A stretch of 64,000 nt of DNA from an uncultured Brachybacterium sp. (GTDB lineage Bacteria; Actinomycetota; Actinomycetes; Actinomycetales; Dermabacteraceae): NCBI RefSeq assembly GCF_947500705.1, contig NZ_CANMSY010000005.1, forward strand, positions 62,001-126,000, in the 5' to 3' direction. The position numbers were made by a program, and so were the translations under genes. Below, piece after piece: positions 31,917 to 40,743 of the stretch; position 1 is the stretch's first letter, and every line of letters starts with the position of its first letter. The notes below the pieces were generated by a model. The model searched no databases and had not been told where the DNA came from. It saw only the letters and a list, made by a program, of their open reading frames with translations.

Positions 31917-32199
31917 CCATCAGGAACGGCAGGGTGGCCACCCCGAAGATGAGCACCATGAACACCACGTACACGATGATGAACAGCACGATCAGGGCCA
32001 GCATCACCCAGAAGAGGATCCAGCCGATCTTGTTCATCTTCTGAGCGGAGTACGGATCGCTGTCCATCTGCACCAGGGCGATGATCCCGAAGATCGCCGG
32101 AATCGTTCCTCCACAGAGGAAGCCGACGACGATCAGGATGATCGCGCTGGACTGGAGCTTGCTGCGGTCCGGCAACGGACCTTGGGGGTGATAGCTCAT
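31909..32199 (-). CDS. Small membrane protein, DUF4190-like
   Basis: 96 aa with two hydrophobic segments (about 20-43 and 60-92) and a short polar loop (DSDPYSAQKMNKIG) between. The layout fits DUF4190/CCC-motif-type actinobacterial membrane proteins. It lies next to a TM2-domain gene on the same strand, and both are small membrane proteins with a cytoplasmic polar N-terminus. Function unknown. Confidence 0.7.
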   Translation of the reverse strand: MSYHPQGPLPDRSKLQSSAIILIVVGFLCGGTIPAIFGIIALVQMDSDPYSAQKMNKIGWILFWVMLALIVLFIIVYVVFMVLIFGVATLPFLMGG

Positions 32200-32235
32200 G
32201 GCTCGCGGATCCTTGTCGCTCAGGCCGTGGAGACG

Positions 32236-32267
32236 GGCAGGTCAGTCCTTCGGCAGGTCAGTCCTTC
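32236..32267. repeat. Tandem 16-bp duplication over the TM2 gene end
   Basis: GGCAGGTCAGTCCTTC occurs twice back to back. The right copy contains the stop codon of the TM2-domain gene; the left copy repeats it downstream. Likely a slippage duplication, like the one at 28358-28409. Confidence 0.85.
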
Positions 32268-32974
32268 AGCGGGCGCCCATGGGCGTCGCGCTCGAAGGTC
32301 GGGGACTTCGCGAGCACCATGATGCCCTCGATGAGCCCCCACCAGGCGCCGATGCCGCACGTGAGCACGGTGACTGCGATCTGGATGATGCCGATCGTGG
32401 TGTAGCCCAGCAGGAAGCGGTGGACTCCGAATCCGCCGAGGAAGATGCCGAGCAGACCCACCACCAGGCGGCTCTGCGGCTCACCCTGGGGTGCCGGTCC
32501 CCCGGCAGCGGAGGGTGCCTGTCCGGCGCCGGCCGGGCCGTATCCGGCCCCGCCCTGCCCGTAGGGATCGGAGGCGGAGGCGCCGGAGCCCTGTGCCGGG
32601 GTCCAGTTCTGCTGCGGCTGCCCGAACGGATCGGACGCAGAGCCGGCAGAGGGCTGGGCGTACGGGTCGTTCCCGGCCACGGGCTGCTGGCCGTAAGGAT
32701 CCTGCTGGCCGTAGGGGTCCTGCTGGCCGTAGGGGTCCTGCTGGCCGTACTGCTGCGCTCCCGGTGCCTGCTGGCCGTAGGGGTCCTGCTGGCCGTGCTG
32801 CTGCGCTCCCGGTGCCTGCTGACCGAAGGCGTCCTGCTGGTCCGCAGGCTGCTCGGCCGGCGGCTGCGCCCACGGATCCTGCTGCGGCTGGGCATAGGGA
32901 TCCTGGGAACCCTGCTGCGCGTCGAAGTCGTTCCCCTGGGTGTTCCAGGAGCCGTTGTCACCGGGATTGCTCAT
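32258..32974 (-). CDS. TM2-domain membrane protein with Gln-rich repeats
   Basis: 238 aa. The first 165 residues are Gln/Pro/Tyr/Gly-rich with repeated DPYGQQ units and no predicted fold. The C-terminal TM2 domain has two helices and its hallmark GIFLGGFGVHRFLLGYTTIGIIQ. TM2 proteins are common in actinobacteria; their roles are poorly known. The low-complexity tail may bind partners or form condensates, which is speculation. Start at ATG 32974, though its binding site is weak and a GTG 9 bp upstream is possible. Confidence 0.85.
   Translation of the reverse strand: MSNPGDNGSWNTQGNDFDAQQGSQDPYAQPQQDPWAQPPAEQPADQQDAFGQQAPGAQQHGQQDPYGQQAPGAQQYGQQDPYGQQDPYGQQDPYGQQPVAGNDPYAQPSAGSASDPFGQPQQNWTPAQGSGASASDPYGQGGAGYGPAGAGQAPSAAGGPAPQGEPQSRLVVGLLGIFLGGFGVHRFLLGYTTIGIIQIAVTVLTCGIGAWWGLIEGIMVLAKSPTFERDAHGRPLKD
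32681..32830 (-). repeat. 18-bp coding repeats (DPYGQQ units) in the TM2 gene
   Basis: The unit GGGGTCCTGCTGGCCGTA and close variants recur, partly interrupted by a second repeat (CTGCTGCGCTCCCGGTGC). They keep the frame and encode DPYGQQ and APGAQQ units. Copy number is likely to vary between strains. Confidence 0.85.
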
Positions 32975-33041
32975 GCCGGACACGATACGTGAGGCGACCG
33001 GGGTGACGCACCTCGGGTGGGCGCGGTCCGCAGCAACAGCC

Positions 33042-35303
33042 TCAGCGCTTGCGCTTCTCGCGGATCCGCACACCGATCACGATCGGTGACCCCGTGAACT
33101 CGAAGTCCTCGCGCAGGCGGCGCTCGATGAAGCGGCGATAGCCGTGCTCGAGGAAGCCGCTGGCGAAGATGACGAAGCGCGGTGGACGGGTGCGGGCCTG
33201 CGTCGCGAACAGGATGCGGGACTGCTTGCCGCTGCGCACGGGATGGGGATGGGCGGCCACCAGCTGGCCCAGGAAGGCGTTGAGTCTGCCGGTCGGGATG
33301 CGCTGGTCCCAGGACTCCAGCGCCGCCTCGAGCGCAGGCACCAGGCGGTCGGCATGACGGCCCGTCTCGGCGGAGATGTTGACCCGAGGCGCCCAGGCGA
33401 CGTGTGCGAGATCACGCTCGATCTCCCGCTCCAGCGTCTTGTGCCGCTCTTCGTCCAGCAGGTCCCACTTGTTGAACGCGAGCACGAGGGCACGACCGGA
33501 CTCCAGGACCATGTCGATGATCTTCAGGTCCTGGGCGGAGATCGGCTCGGAGGCCTCCAGCAGCACCACTGCGACCTCGGCCCGGTCCAGGGCGGAGCGG
33601 GTGCGCAGCGAGGCGTAGTAGTCGGCGCCCTGGGACTGGAGCACGCGGCGCCGGATGCCGGCGGTGTCCACGAAGGTCCACTCCCGGCCGCCGAGCATGA
33701 TCTTCTCGTCCACCGGGTCCCGGGTGGTGCCGGCCACGTCGTCGACCACCACCCGCTGCTCCTTGGCGAGCCGGTTGAGCAGCGAGGACTTGCCCACGTT
33801 CGGCCGACCCACCAGGGCCACCCGGCGGGGACCGCCGTCGGCGGGGGCGCCGCGCCCCTCTTCGGGCATCGCAGCCAGCACGGCGTCCAGGAGGTCGCCG
33901 GATCCGCGCCCGTGCAGGGCGGAGACCGCATGCGGCTCCCCCAGGCCCAGGTTCCACAGTCCGGCGGCCTCGAGCTCGCCGCGCTGGTCATCGACCTTGT
34001 TGGCCACCAGCACGAGAGGCACCCTGGCCTTGCGCAGCACCTTGAGCAGCTGCTCATCGGTGGTGGTGACACCGACGTTCGCATCGACGATGAACATCAC
34101 CACATCGGCGAGGGAGACGGCCACCTCGGCCTGCTCGGCGACCCGGTAGGCGATGCCCTGGACCCGGTCCTCCCAGCCGCCGGTGTCGACCAGCCAGAAG
34201 TCCTTTCCGGACCATTCGGCCTCATAGAAGACCCGGTCGCGGGTCACCCCGGGTCGGTCCTCGACGATCGCCTCGCGGCGTCCGAGAATACGGTTGACCA
34301 AGGTCGATTTGCCGACGTTGGGGCGGCCCACCACCGCCACCACCGGCAGGTTCCGCTGGGTCTCTGGCGCCAGCTCTTCGGACTCCTCCCCTGTCAGCAG
34401 GGCCAGGTCCTCGTCATCGAGCTCGTAGTCGGACAGGCCGGCCCGCAGCGCGTTCTCGATATCCGCATCGGTGGGACCGTCGCTCGAGGCGTTCGCCATC
34501 GGGGCGTGCTCCGAGGTGGCCGGCTCGCGGCGGGCGGGCACGGGCTTGCCGTGCTCGGCCTCCTCCTGCGCCGTCTCGGCCGCGGCGACGAGCATCAGCA
34601 CCCGCTCGACGACGTCCGCGATGCCGAGGCCCGTGGTGTCGAGGGTCTCGACGCCGTCGGCGGCGGTGAGGAACTCCGAGACGGTGGAGTCGTCGCGGTC
34701 ACGGCGCAGCACCTGATCGGCCATCCGGGCGCGGGTGTCCTCGTTGTCCTCGAGGTCGAGCTCGGCGGCGCGGCGGCGCATCCGCTCCTCGTCGGAGGCG
34801 ATCAGCAGCACCCTGACTTGGGCGTCGGGCGCGACCACGGTCGTGATGTCGCGACCTTCGGCGACGCAGAAGCCGCGTTCATCGGCAGTGGCGTAGAGCA
34901 GCTCGCGCTGGCGCTGCTGGAGGATCGCGCGCACCAGCGTGTTGGTGGCGACATTGCTGACCCGCTGGGAGATGCGCTCGGTGCGGATCTCCGCGGTGAT
35001 GTCGAGGCCCCGCACCACGACGGTCGCGCCGTCGGGATCGGTGCCGAGCTCGAGGTCGAGCTCCTCGGCGGCCTGGGCGACGGCCTCGCGGTCGGTGAGG
35101 TCGATGCCGCGGTCCAGGCAGTCCCATGCCACGGCGCGGTACATCGCACCGGTGTCGAGGATCCCGCCCTCGAGGGCGTCCGCGACATAGCGGGAGACCG
35201 TGGACTTGCCGGAGCCGGCCGGTCCGTCGATCGCGATGGCGATGCCCCGGACGGGGCCGGTGCTCGCGAGAGAGGAGGGGTCGTGCGGCGCGCTGGTGTG
35301 CAT
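33042..35303 (-). CDS. Bifunctional cytidylate kinase / GTPase Der
   Basis: 753-aa fusion. The N-terminal cytidylate kinase (residues 20-245) has the P-loop GPAGSGKS at 27-34, the DTGAMYRAV motif and GRDITTVV; it phosphorylates CMP and dCMP. After a linker rich in acidic residues, two Der GTPase domains follow, with G1 motifs [14 protein letters not shown] near 326 and [14 protein letters not shown] near 498, G3 DTGGW and DTAGI, and NKVD and NKWD. A KH-like C-terminal domain ends the chain. Der helps assemble the 50S ribosomal subunit. In most actinobacteria cmk and der are adjacent genes; fusion is known in some Micrococcales. The start at 35303 avoids an unsupported N-terminal extension. 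Confidence 0.95.
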   Translation of the reverse strand: MHTSAPHDPSSLASTGPVRGIAIAIDGPAGSGKSTVSRYVADALEGGILDTGAMYRAVAWDCLDRGIDLTDREAVAQAAEELDLELGTDPDGATVVVRGLDITAEIRTERISQRVSNVATNTLVRAILQQRQRELLYATADERGFCVAEGRDITTVVAPDAQVRVLLIASDEERMRRRAAELDLEDNEDTRARMADQVLRRDRDDSTVSEFLTAADGVETLDTTGLGIADVVERVLMLVAAAETAQEEAEHGKPVPARREPATSEHAPMANASSDGPTDADIENALRAGLSDYELDDEDLALLTGEESEELAPETQRNLPVVAVVGRPNVGKSTLVNRILGRREAIVEDRPGVTRDRVFYEAEWSGKDFWLVDTGGWEDRVQGIAYRVAEQAEVAVSLADVVMFIVDANVGVTTTDEQLLKVLRKARVPLVLVANKVDDQRGELEAAGLWNLGLGEPHAVSALHGRGSGDLLDAVLAAMPEEGRGAPADGGPRRVALVGRPNVGKSSLLNRLAKEQRVVVDDVAGTTRDPVDEKIMLGGREWTFVDTAGIRRRVLQSQGADYYASLRTRSALDRAEVAVVLLEASEPISAQDLKIIDMVLESGRALVLAFNKWDLLDEERHKTLEREIERDLAHVAWAPRVNISAETGRHADRLVPALEAALESWDQRIPTGRLNAFLGQLVAAHPHPVRSGKQSRILFATQARTRPPRFVIFASGFLEHGYRRFIERRLREDFEFTGSPIVIGVRIREKRKR

Positions 35304-35323
35304 CCGGCAAGGATACGGGGCGT

Positions 35324-36463
35324 TCAGGACTCCGCGACGGTCCAACCGCGTGCGGAGAGCTCCCGCGTGAGCAGCTCCTCACGGGAGGCGTCCACGGCGA
35401 GGTGGCCGAGGCCCACCTGTCGCCCGTAGTTGTGCTCGAGGTGGAAGTCCTCGAGGTTGACCCCGATCTCCCCCATCTCGGTGAACAGCCGACCGAGCTC
35501 GCCGGGGCGATCCGGCACCAGCACCGTCACGGTGGAGAAGGCGTCGGAGGCTCCGCCGTGCTTGCCGGGGATGCGCCGCACCCCGCGGTTGCCGTCGGCG
35601 ATGAGCTCGGCGAGGGCCCGACGCGAGCCGACGGCCGGGTCCGGGTCCCCGGGCATCGTGGCGAGAGCCGCGAGGATCCCGTCCAGCCTGCCGCGCACCC
35701 CGTCGAGCACGTCGCTGATCGCCTCGGCATTGGCACCGAGGATCTCGACCCACATCCGCGGATCGGAGTCGGCGATGCGGGTGGTGTCGCGCAGGCCCTG
35801 CCCGGACAGCCCCAGGGCCGTCTCACCCGGCTCCAGCAGCGTGGTCGCCAGCAGGCTCGAGAGCACCTGTGGCACGTGCGAGACGTGAGCCACGGCGGTG
35901 TCGTGCTCGATGGCTCCCATCACCACCGGCACCGAGCCGATCGCGGTGGCGACGCCCTGGAGCCGGCTGATCGCCTCGGGGCGGGTGCTCGGATGGGGCA
36001 CGATCACGAACGGACGCCCACGGAACAGGTCCCCACGGGCGGAGATCACACCCGCGACTTCCCGTCCCGCCATCGGATGGGCACCGATGTACCGGGTGAG
36101 GTCCTCGGCGTCGACCTCCTGGGAGATCCCCTGCAGGACGATCCCCTTGACGCTCGCAACATCGGTGACCAGCGCCTCCGGCCAGGTGTGCAGGGCCTCC
36201 ACGACCAGCTGGGCGGTCGCATCCGGCGGGGCCGCGACGACCACCAGCTGCGGGGCGGGTCCGGCGGGGTCGGCAGCGTGCCCCACTCCCAGCTCGACCG
36301 CGAGCGCCATGGTGCCCGGGGAGACGTCCTCGACCTGCACGCTGGCTCCGGCGGCGCCGAGCGCCATGCCCAGCGAGCCGCCGATCAGCCCGGTGCCGAT
36401 GATCCGGATCGGGGAGGGCACCAGCGACATCGCGGGCCGCGACATCGCGGGCCCGGAGGTCAC
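35324..36463 (-). CDS. tyrA: Prephenate dehydrogenase with ACT domain
   Basis: Makes 4-hydroxyphenylpyruvate from prephenate for tyrosine synthesis. 379 aa: NAD-binding motif [13 protein letters not shown] near residue 23, the [12 protein letters not shown] motif with the catalytic His region, and a C-terminal ACT domain ([33 protein letters not shown]) for tyrosine feedback. The GTG start overlaps the rluB stop (GTGA). It lies between rluB and cmk-der in what looks like one long minus-strand operon. Confidence 0.94.
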   Translation of the reverse strand: MTSGPAMSRPAMSLVPSPIRIIGTGLIGGSLGMALGAAGASVQVEDVSPGTMALAVELGVGHAADPAGPAPQLVVVAAPPDATAQLVVEALHTWPEALVTDVASVKGIVLQGISQEVDAEDLTRYIGAHPMAGREVAGVISARGDLFRGRPFVIVPHPSTRPEAISRLQGVATAIGSVPVVMGAIEHDTAVAHVSHVPQVLSSLLATTLLEPGETALGLSGQGLRDTTRIADSDPRMWVEILGANAEAISDVLDGVRGRLDGILAALATMPGDPDPAVGSRRALAELIADGNRGVRRIPGKHGGASDAFSTVTVLVPDRPGELGRLFTEMGEIGVNLEDFHLEHNYGRQVGLGHLAVDASREELLTRELSARGWTVAES

Positions 36464-37368
36464 AGCCCGACCTCGGCCATCAGGGTGCCCAGCTCACGGC
36501 CCGTCAGCTCCCGGGTGCTGCCCGAGTCGAGATCGCCGAGCAGCACCGGACCGATCCGGGTGCGGATCAGCGCGGTGAGCTCGAATCCCTGCGCGGCGAA
36601 CATGCGCCGCACGATGCGGTTGCGTCCCTCATGCAGGGTGACCTCGACCACCGCTTCGCGGCCGTCCTGGGCGAGCACCCGGGCGCGGTCGGCGCGGGCC
36701 GGGCCGTCCTCGAGCTCGACTCCCTCGCGCAGAGCCTTCACGAGGCCCCGGGGCGCACCGCCCGGTGCCTCGAAGCGGCACACGTAGGTCTTCTCGACCT
36801 CGAAGCTGGGGTGGGTGAGGCGGTGGGCGAGCTCGCCGTCGTTGGTCAGCAGCAGCAGCCCTTCGGTCTCGTAGTCCAGCCGGCCCACGTGGTAGAGCCG
36901 CTGGGAGTGGGCGGCGGTGAACTCGGAGAGGTCGCGTCGGCCCTCCGGATCGCTCATCGCAGAGACCACATGGCGGGGCTTGTTCAGCACCAGCGTCAGC
37001 TTCGTCTCGTCCAGCTGGAGACGGCGTCCGTCGACGTGGACCACCTGGGTGGCGGGATCGATCCGCACGCCCTGCTCCTGGACGACGACCCCGTCGATCC
37101 GCACCCGACCGCTCGAGATCAGGGTCTCGCAGGCCCGGCGGGAGCCGAAGCCGGCGCGGGCCAGCACCTTCTGCAGCCGTTCGCCGTCCTCGCGATGGGG
37201 TTCGGGGGCGAGGCCGTCCGGGTCTGTGGTCGGCGCCACCGGGGTGCCCGCCTCGTCGCGCAGCCGGACCCGCTTCGGCGGGGTGAACGCGCTGCGGCGA
37301 CGCTGCGGCCGGCCGCTCGCACGACCTGCGGCACCGGGGCGCTCTCCACCGCGCCGATCGGCGGCCAT
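36460..37368 (-). CDS. rluB: 23S rRNA pseudouridine synthase, RluB/RsuA family
   Basis: 302 aa. A basic disordered N-terminus (about 55 residues) precedes an S4 RNA-binding domain (ERLQKVLARAGFGSRRACETLISSGRVRIDG). The catalytic domain has VGRLDYETEGLLLLTNDGELAHRLTHP with the nucleophile Asp. It modifies large-subunit rRNA (or tRNA-like targets). The ATG overlaps the parA stop (TGATG). In most actinobacteria scpA and scpB sit between these two genes; here they do not. Confidence 0.93.
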   Translation of the reverse strand: MAADRRGGERPGAAGRASGRPQRRRSAFTPPKRVRLRDEAGTPVAPTTDPDGLAPEPHREDGERLQKVLARAGFGSRRACETLISSGRVRIDGVVVQEQGVRIDPATQVVHVDGRRLQLDETKLTLVLNKPRHVVSAMSDPEGRRDLSEFTAAHSQRLYHVGRLDYETEGLLLLTNDGELAHRLTHPSFEVEKTYVCRFEAPGGAPRGLVKALREGVELEDGPARADRARVLAQDGREAVVEVTLHEGRNRIVRRMFAAQGFELTALIRTRIGPVLLGDLDSGSTRELTGRELGTLMAEVGL

Positions 37369-38240
37369 CAGGCCGCCGCACCGCGGGAGATGAGCTCCCG
37401 GGCGAGCTGGCGGTAGGCGTCGGCGCCCTTGGTGGAGGAGGCGAAGGAGATGATCGGCTCGGCCGCCACGGAGGCGTCGGGGAACTTCACCGTCCGGTTG
37501 ATCGTGGTGTGGAAGACCTTGTCCGGGAAGGCACCGACCACCCGCTGGCACACCTCGCGCGAATGCAGGGTGCGGGGGTCGAACATGGTGATCAGGATCC
37601 CGTCGAGCTCGAGACGGGGATTGATGCGGTCCTGCACCTTCTCGATCGTCTCCACCAGCAGGGCCACGCCGCGCAGGGCGAAGTACTCCGCCTCGAGCGG
37701 GATGATCACGCCGTGGCTCGCCGCGAGGGCGTTCACGGTCAGCAGGCCCAGCGAGGGCTGGCAGTCGATGATGATGACGTCGTACTCGTCGGCCACCGGG
37801 CGCAGCACGCGGGCCAGGGCCATCTCGCGGGCGACCTCGTTGACCAGGGTGACCTCGGCGGCGGAGAGGTCGATGTTGGCCGGGAGCACATCGAGGTTCT
37901 CGGTCGAGGTCTCCTGGATCACGTCATGCACGTCATGGCCGCGCTCCATCAGCAGGTTGTAGACGGTCACGTCGAGGTCGTAGGGGTTCACCCCGGTGCC
38001 GGCGCTGAGAGCTCCCTGCGGGTCCAGATCCACCAGCAGCACCTTGCGCCCGAGCTCGGCCAGGGCCGCCCCGAGGTTGATCACGCTGGTGGTCTTCCCC
38101 ACCCCGCCCTTCTGATTCACCATCGAGATGATGCGAGCCGGCCCATGGGAGTCGAGCGGGGCCGGCTCCGGGAGCTCCGGCATCGGTCGGCCGGTCGGGC
38201 CGAGATCGATGTCCAGCTGCTGGGAGGAGGTCGGGCTCAC
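37368..38240 (-). CDS. ParA-family chromosome partitioning ATPase
   Basis: 290 aa from GTG 38240 (AGGA upstream). Deviant Walker A motif MVNQKGGVGKTTSVINLG near residue 45, Walker A' region LLVDLDPQGALSAGTGV, and Walker B VIIIDCQPSLGLLT identify the ParA/Soj/MinD-like class. This is the xerD-linked paralog of actinobacteria, distinct from the parA next to the origin. It likely works in DNA or protein positioning. Coupled to rluB at its 3' end. Confidence 0.93.
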   Translation of the reverse strand: MSPTSSQQLDIDLGPTGRPMPELPEPAPLDSHGPARIISMVNQKGGVGKTTSVINLGAALAELGRKVLLVDLDPQGALSAGTGVNPYDLDVTVYNLLMERGHDVHDVIQETSTENLDVLPANIDLSAAEVTLVNEVAREMALARVLRPVADEYDVIIIDCQPSLGLLTVNALAASHGVIIPLEAEYFALRGVALLVETIEKVQDRINPRLELDGILITMFDPRTLHSREVCQRVVGAFPDKVFHTTINRTVKFPDASVAAEPIISFASSTKGADAYRQLARELISRGAAA

Positions 38241-38294
38241 GTCGGTGTCCTGTCGTCGGCGTCGTGGTCTGGTGGTGCGGAACGATCCGTGACC

Positions 38295-38315
38295 GGGCCG
38301 GAGGAGATCCGGCCC
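38295..38315. terminator. Hairpin between xerD and parA
   Basis: 8-bp stem GGGCCGGA/TCCGGCCC with a GGAGA loop in the 181-bp gap. It could stop xerD transcription or be part of the parA leader. Confidence 0.4.
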
Positions 38316-38421
38316 CGTGGTCCGGAGAACAACGGCTGCACCATGCCGTCCGCGTCCCGCACAGGTCGTCCCCGAGGGATCGGGCCCGGCAGGGACGTCG
38401 CGCCGGACAAGTCTAAGCCCC

Positions 38422-39450
38422 TCACCGAGCCCGGGGGTGGGCACCGGCGTGGGTCTCGCGCAGGGTATCGACGGTGACCTGGGTGTACAGCTGCGTGGTG
38501 GTGACCGACGCGTGGCCCAGCAGCTCCTGCACGCTGCGCACATCCGCGCCGCCGTGCAGCAGATGGGTGGCGTAGGAATGGCGCAGGGTATGAGGGCTGA
38601 TCGGCTCCGGCAGATCGGTCAGCTCCGCGGCCTCCGCGGCGCTGCGCACCACCTGCCAGGCGGCCTGCCGGGTGAGCCGAGTGCCGCGGGAGCCCAGGAA
38701 CACCGCCGGCGAGCCGCTCCCCCGCGCCGCGAGCGCAGGACGGCCGCGCGTCCGGTAGGCCTCGAGCGCCGCGAGCGCGAATCGTCCCACCGGGAGCACC
38801 CGGTGCTTGTCGCCCTTGCCGCGCAGCACGGCTGCACGCTCCTGGGGGTCGATGTCGTCGAGATCGAGTCCGGTCGCCTCCGAGATCCGGGCGCCCAGCC
38901 CGTAGAGCACCTCGAGCAGCGCGCGATCGCGCAGCGCACGCTCGGTGGCGTCCCGCCCGGTCCCGGGGCGGCCGGCGGCGTCGATGAGCGCCTCGACCTG
39001 GTCGATGCTCAGCGGGTGCGGGAGCCGTCTCGGCAGCGCCGGCGACGGGACCAGGCGCGAGGGATCGCCAGTGGTGGAGACCCGTTCGGCGTCGAGGAAG
39101 GAATGCAGTCCCCTCACCGCCGCCAGGGAACGGGCGGCGGAGGCGGCGGAGAGAGCGCTGCCCCCGTCGGCGCCGGTGCGCACCGACTGCAACCATGCCC
39201 CCAGCTGCTGCGGATCCACCGCGGTGGGATCCACCTCCCGCCGGGCCAGATCGGCCAGATAGCGGGTGAGGTCGCGGCGGTAGGCCGACAGGGTGTTGGC
39301 CGAGAGGCCGCGCTCGATGCGCAGATGACTCAGGTACTGCTCGAGGATCCGGCGCTCAGCGGGACCCAGGCTCCGCTCCCCGGTGGGCTCCGGACGCTCC
39401 CCGGTGCGGCCCGGGCCTTCCGCGATGGGCTCCGGACCGCCGGCGGTCAC
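38422..39450 (-). CDS. xerD: Tyrosine recombinase XerD
   Basis: Resolves chromosome dimers at dif with XerC. 342 aa with a GTG start overlapping the ctaB stop; the first 40 residues are Pro/Glu-rich and may not be translated in full. Core-binding domain: [33 protein letters not shown]. Catalytic residues: Arg in [13 protein letters not shown], Lys in [12 protein letters not shown], His/Arg in [20 protein letters not shown], His in [16 protein letters not shown] with the nucleophile Tyr. All intact. The genomic place (ctaB-xerD-parA-rluB) is the usual xerD locus. Confidence 0.93.
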   Translation of the reverse strand: MTAGGPEPIAEGPGRTGERPEPTGERSLGPAERRILEQYLSHLRIERGLSANTLSAYRRDLTRYLADLARREVDPTAVDPQQLGAWLQSVRTGADGGSALSAASAARSLAAVRGLHSFLDAERVSTTGDPSRLVPSPALPRRLPHPLSIDQVEALIDAAGRPGTGRDATERALRDRALLEVLYGLGARISEATGLDLDDIDPQERAAVLRGKGDKHRVLPVGRFALAALEAYRTRGRPALAARGSGSPAVFLGSRGTRLTRQAAWQVVRSAAEAAELTDLPEPISPHTLRHSYATHLLHGGADVRSVQELLGHASVTTTQLYTQVTVDTLRETHAGAHPRAR

Positions 39451-40397
39451 AGGGTGACGAAGGGATCGATCGCGAGGGCGACGAAGAGCACGGTGAGGTA
39501 GGTGATCGAGCCGTGGAAGACGGTCATCGGGCCCAGGGCCTTCCCGGTGAGACCACGACGCACGCGCAGCGCATAGCGGATCACCAGGTAGCCGAACCAC
39601 AGCCCCGAGGCGACGGCGGCGATGCCGTATACCCAGCCCGTCGATCCCAGCGGGATGATCGCGAGGCTCGAGGCGATCATCAGCGTGGTGTGCATGATCA
39701 TCTGGCGGGCCACGGTCGCCTTCGAGGCGACGACCGGGAGCATCGGCACGCCGGCATTGGCGTAGTCCGCGGCGAACTTCTCGGCCAGCGGCCAGTAGTG
39801 CGGCGGGGTCCAGAAGAAGATCACCAGGAACAGCAGCACCGCGGTCCAGGACACCGTGCCGGTCACGGCAGCCCAGCCGATCAGCACCGGCATGCACCCG
39901 GCGATCCCGCCCCAGACGATGTTCTGGCTGGTGCGGCGCTTGAGGATCATCGTGTAGAACACGACATAGAGCAGGATCGCGCCGACCGCCAGGGCTGCCG
40001 AGGCCGCGTTGACGAGCAGTCCCAGCCACAGCGCGGAGATGATCGAGATGGAGATGCCGAAGATCAGGGCTGCGCGCGGGGACACCGCTCCGGACGGGAT
40101 CGGCCGGTTGCGGGTGCGCTTCATCTTCGCGTCGATGTCCCGCTCGAGGTACATGTTCAGGGCGTTGGCCCCGCCCGCTGCGAGATAGCCGCCGATCATG
40201 GTGTTGAGGATCAGCCACACCGAGGGGAACCCGCCTGCGGCGAGGAACATCGTGGGGATCGTGGTGATCAGCAGCAGCTCGATGATGCGCGGCTTGGTCA
40301 GCGCCACATAGCTGCGGATCACGGAGCGTGCGGACTGCGGTGCCCGTCCACCGCCCCTGCGTGCGTCCTGGACCGAAGCTCCCTGGGTGGCGGTCAC
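39447..40397 (-). CDS. ctaB: Protoheme IX farnesyltransferase
   Basis: Membrane prenyltransferase that turns heme b into heme o for cytochrome oxidase. About 316 aa from GTG 40397 (GAGGAAGGA upstream); GTG 40445 is the longer option. UbiA-family motifs are present: N-x3-D-x2-D as [19 protein letters not shown], and the second Asp-rich loop region [20 protein letters not shown]. Nine hydrophobic segments. It is divergent from tkt, as in many actinobacteria where ctaB and tkt are neighbours. Confidence 0.95.
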   Translation of the reverse strand: MTATQGASVQDARRGGGRAPQSARSVIRSYVALTKPRIIELLLITTIPTMFLAAGGFPSVWLILNTMIGGYLAAGGANALNMYLERDIDAKMKRTRNRPIPSGAVSPRAALIFGISISIISALWLGLLVNAASAALAVGAILLYVVFYTMILKRRTSQNIVWGGIAGCMPVLIGWAAVTGTVSWTAVLLFLVIFFWTPPHYWPLAEKFAADYANAGVPMLPVVASKATVARQMIMHTTLMIASSLAIIPLGSTGWVYGIAAVASGLWFGYLVIRYALRVRRGLTGKALGPMTVFHGSITYLTVLFVALAIDPFVTL

Positions 40398-40743
40398 CGC
40401 CCACCGTCCTTCCTCTGAGCGCGGCACGACAGCCGCGTGAACCACGCCAGTCTAGGCCGTGCCCTTTCCGGGCGGCACCAGGCGCGAGGTGAGAACCCGC
40501 ACCGTGTCGTCTGATCCTCCCGCGCCATCCTGCAGCGCCGTCCAAGCGCAGGAGGCGCACGACATCATGCCACGGCAACAGGCTGGACAGGCGAGCGGCA
40601 CGGATCACGCCCGACTAAGGTAGGCGCTGTCGCCTCGGACCGGGAACCCGCACGTCGTAGGACGTGCAGCCGGGATCGCCCGCCGAGGCCTGTCGATCCA
40701 CGCGGCCGAACGGCCGCACACCGGCGAAAGGAAGCACCCGATA
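40398..40743. promoter_or_regulatory. ctaB-tkt divergent control region with leader hairpins
   Basis: 346 bp without a gene. It carries the promoters of both genes and a tkt leader with two stable hairpins: GCACGTC/GACGTGC at 40650-40667 and GCGGCCG/CGGCCGC at 40702-40717, followed by the tkt binding site GAAAGGAAG. No known riboswitch class was recognised. Confidence 0.55.

Noticed and set aside
32681-32830. Possible CRISPR array from regular short repeats
   Set aside because: The units are in-frame codons of the TM2-domain gene, have no unique spacers, and no cas genes are near.
38241-38543. N-terminal extension of ParA up to 38543
   Set aside because: The extra residues are an Arg/Pro-rich shadow of xerD DNA; GTG 38240 with AGGA upstream gives the normal ParA length.
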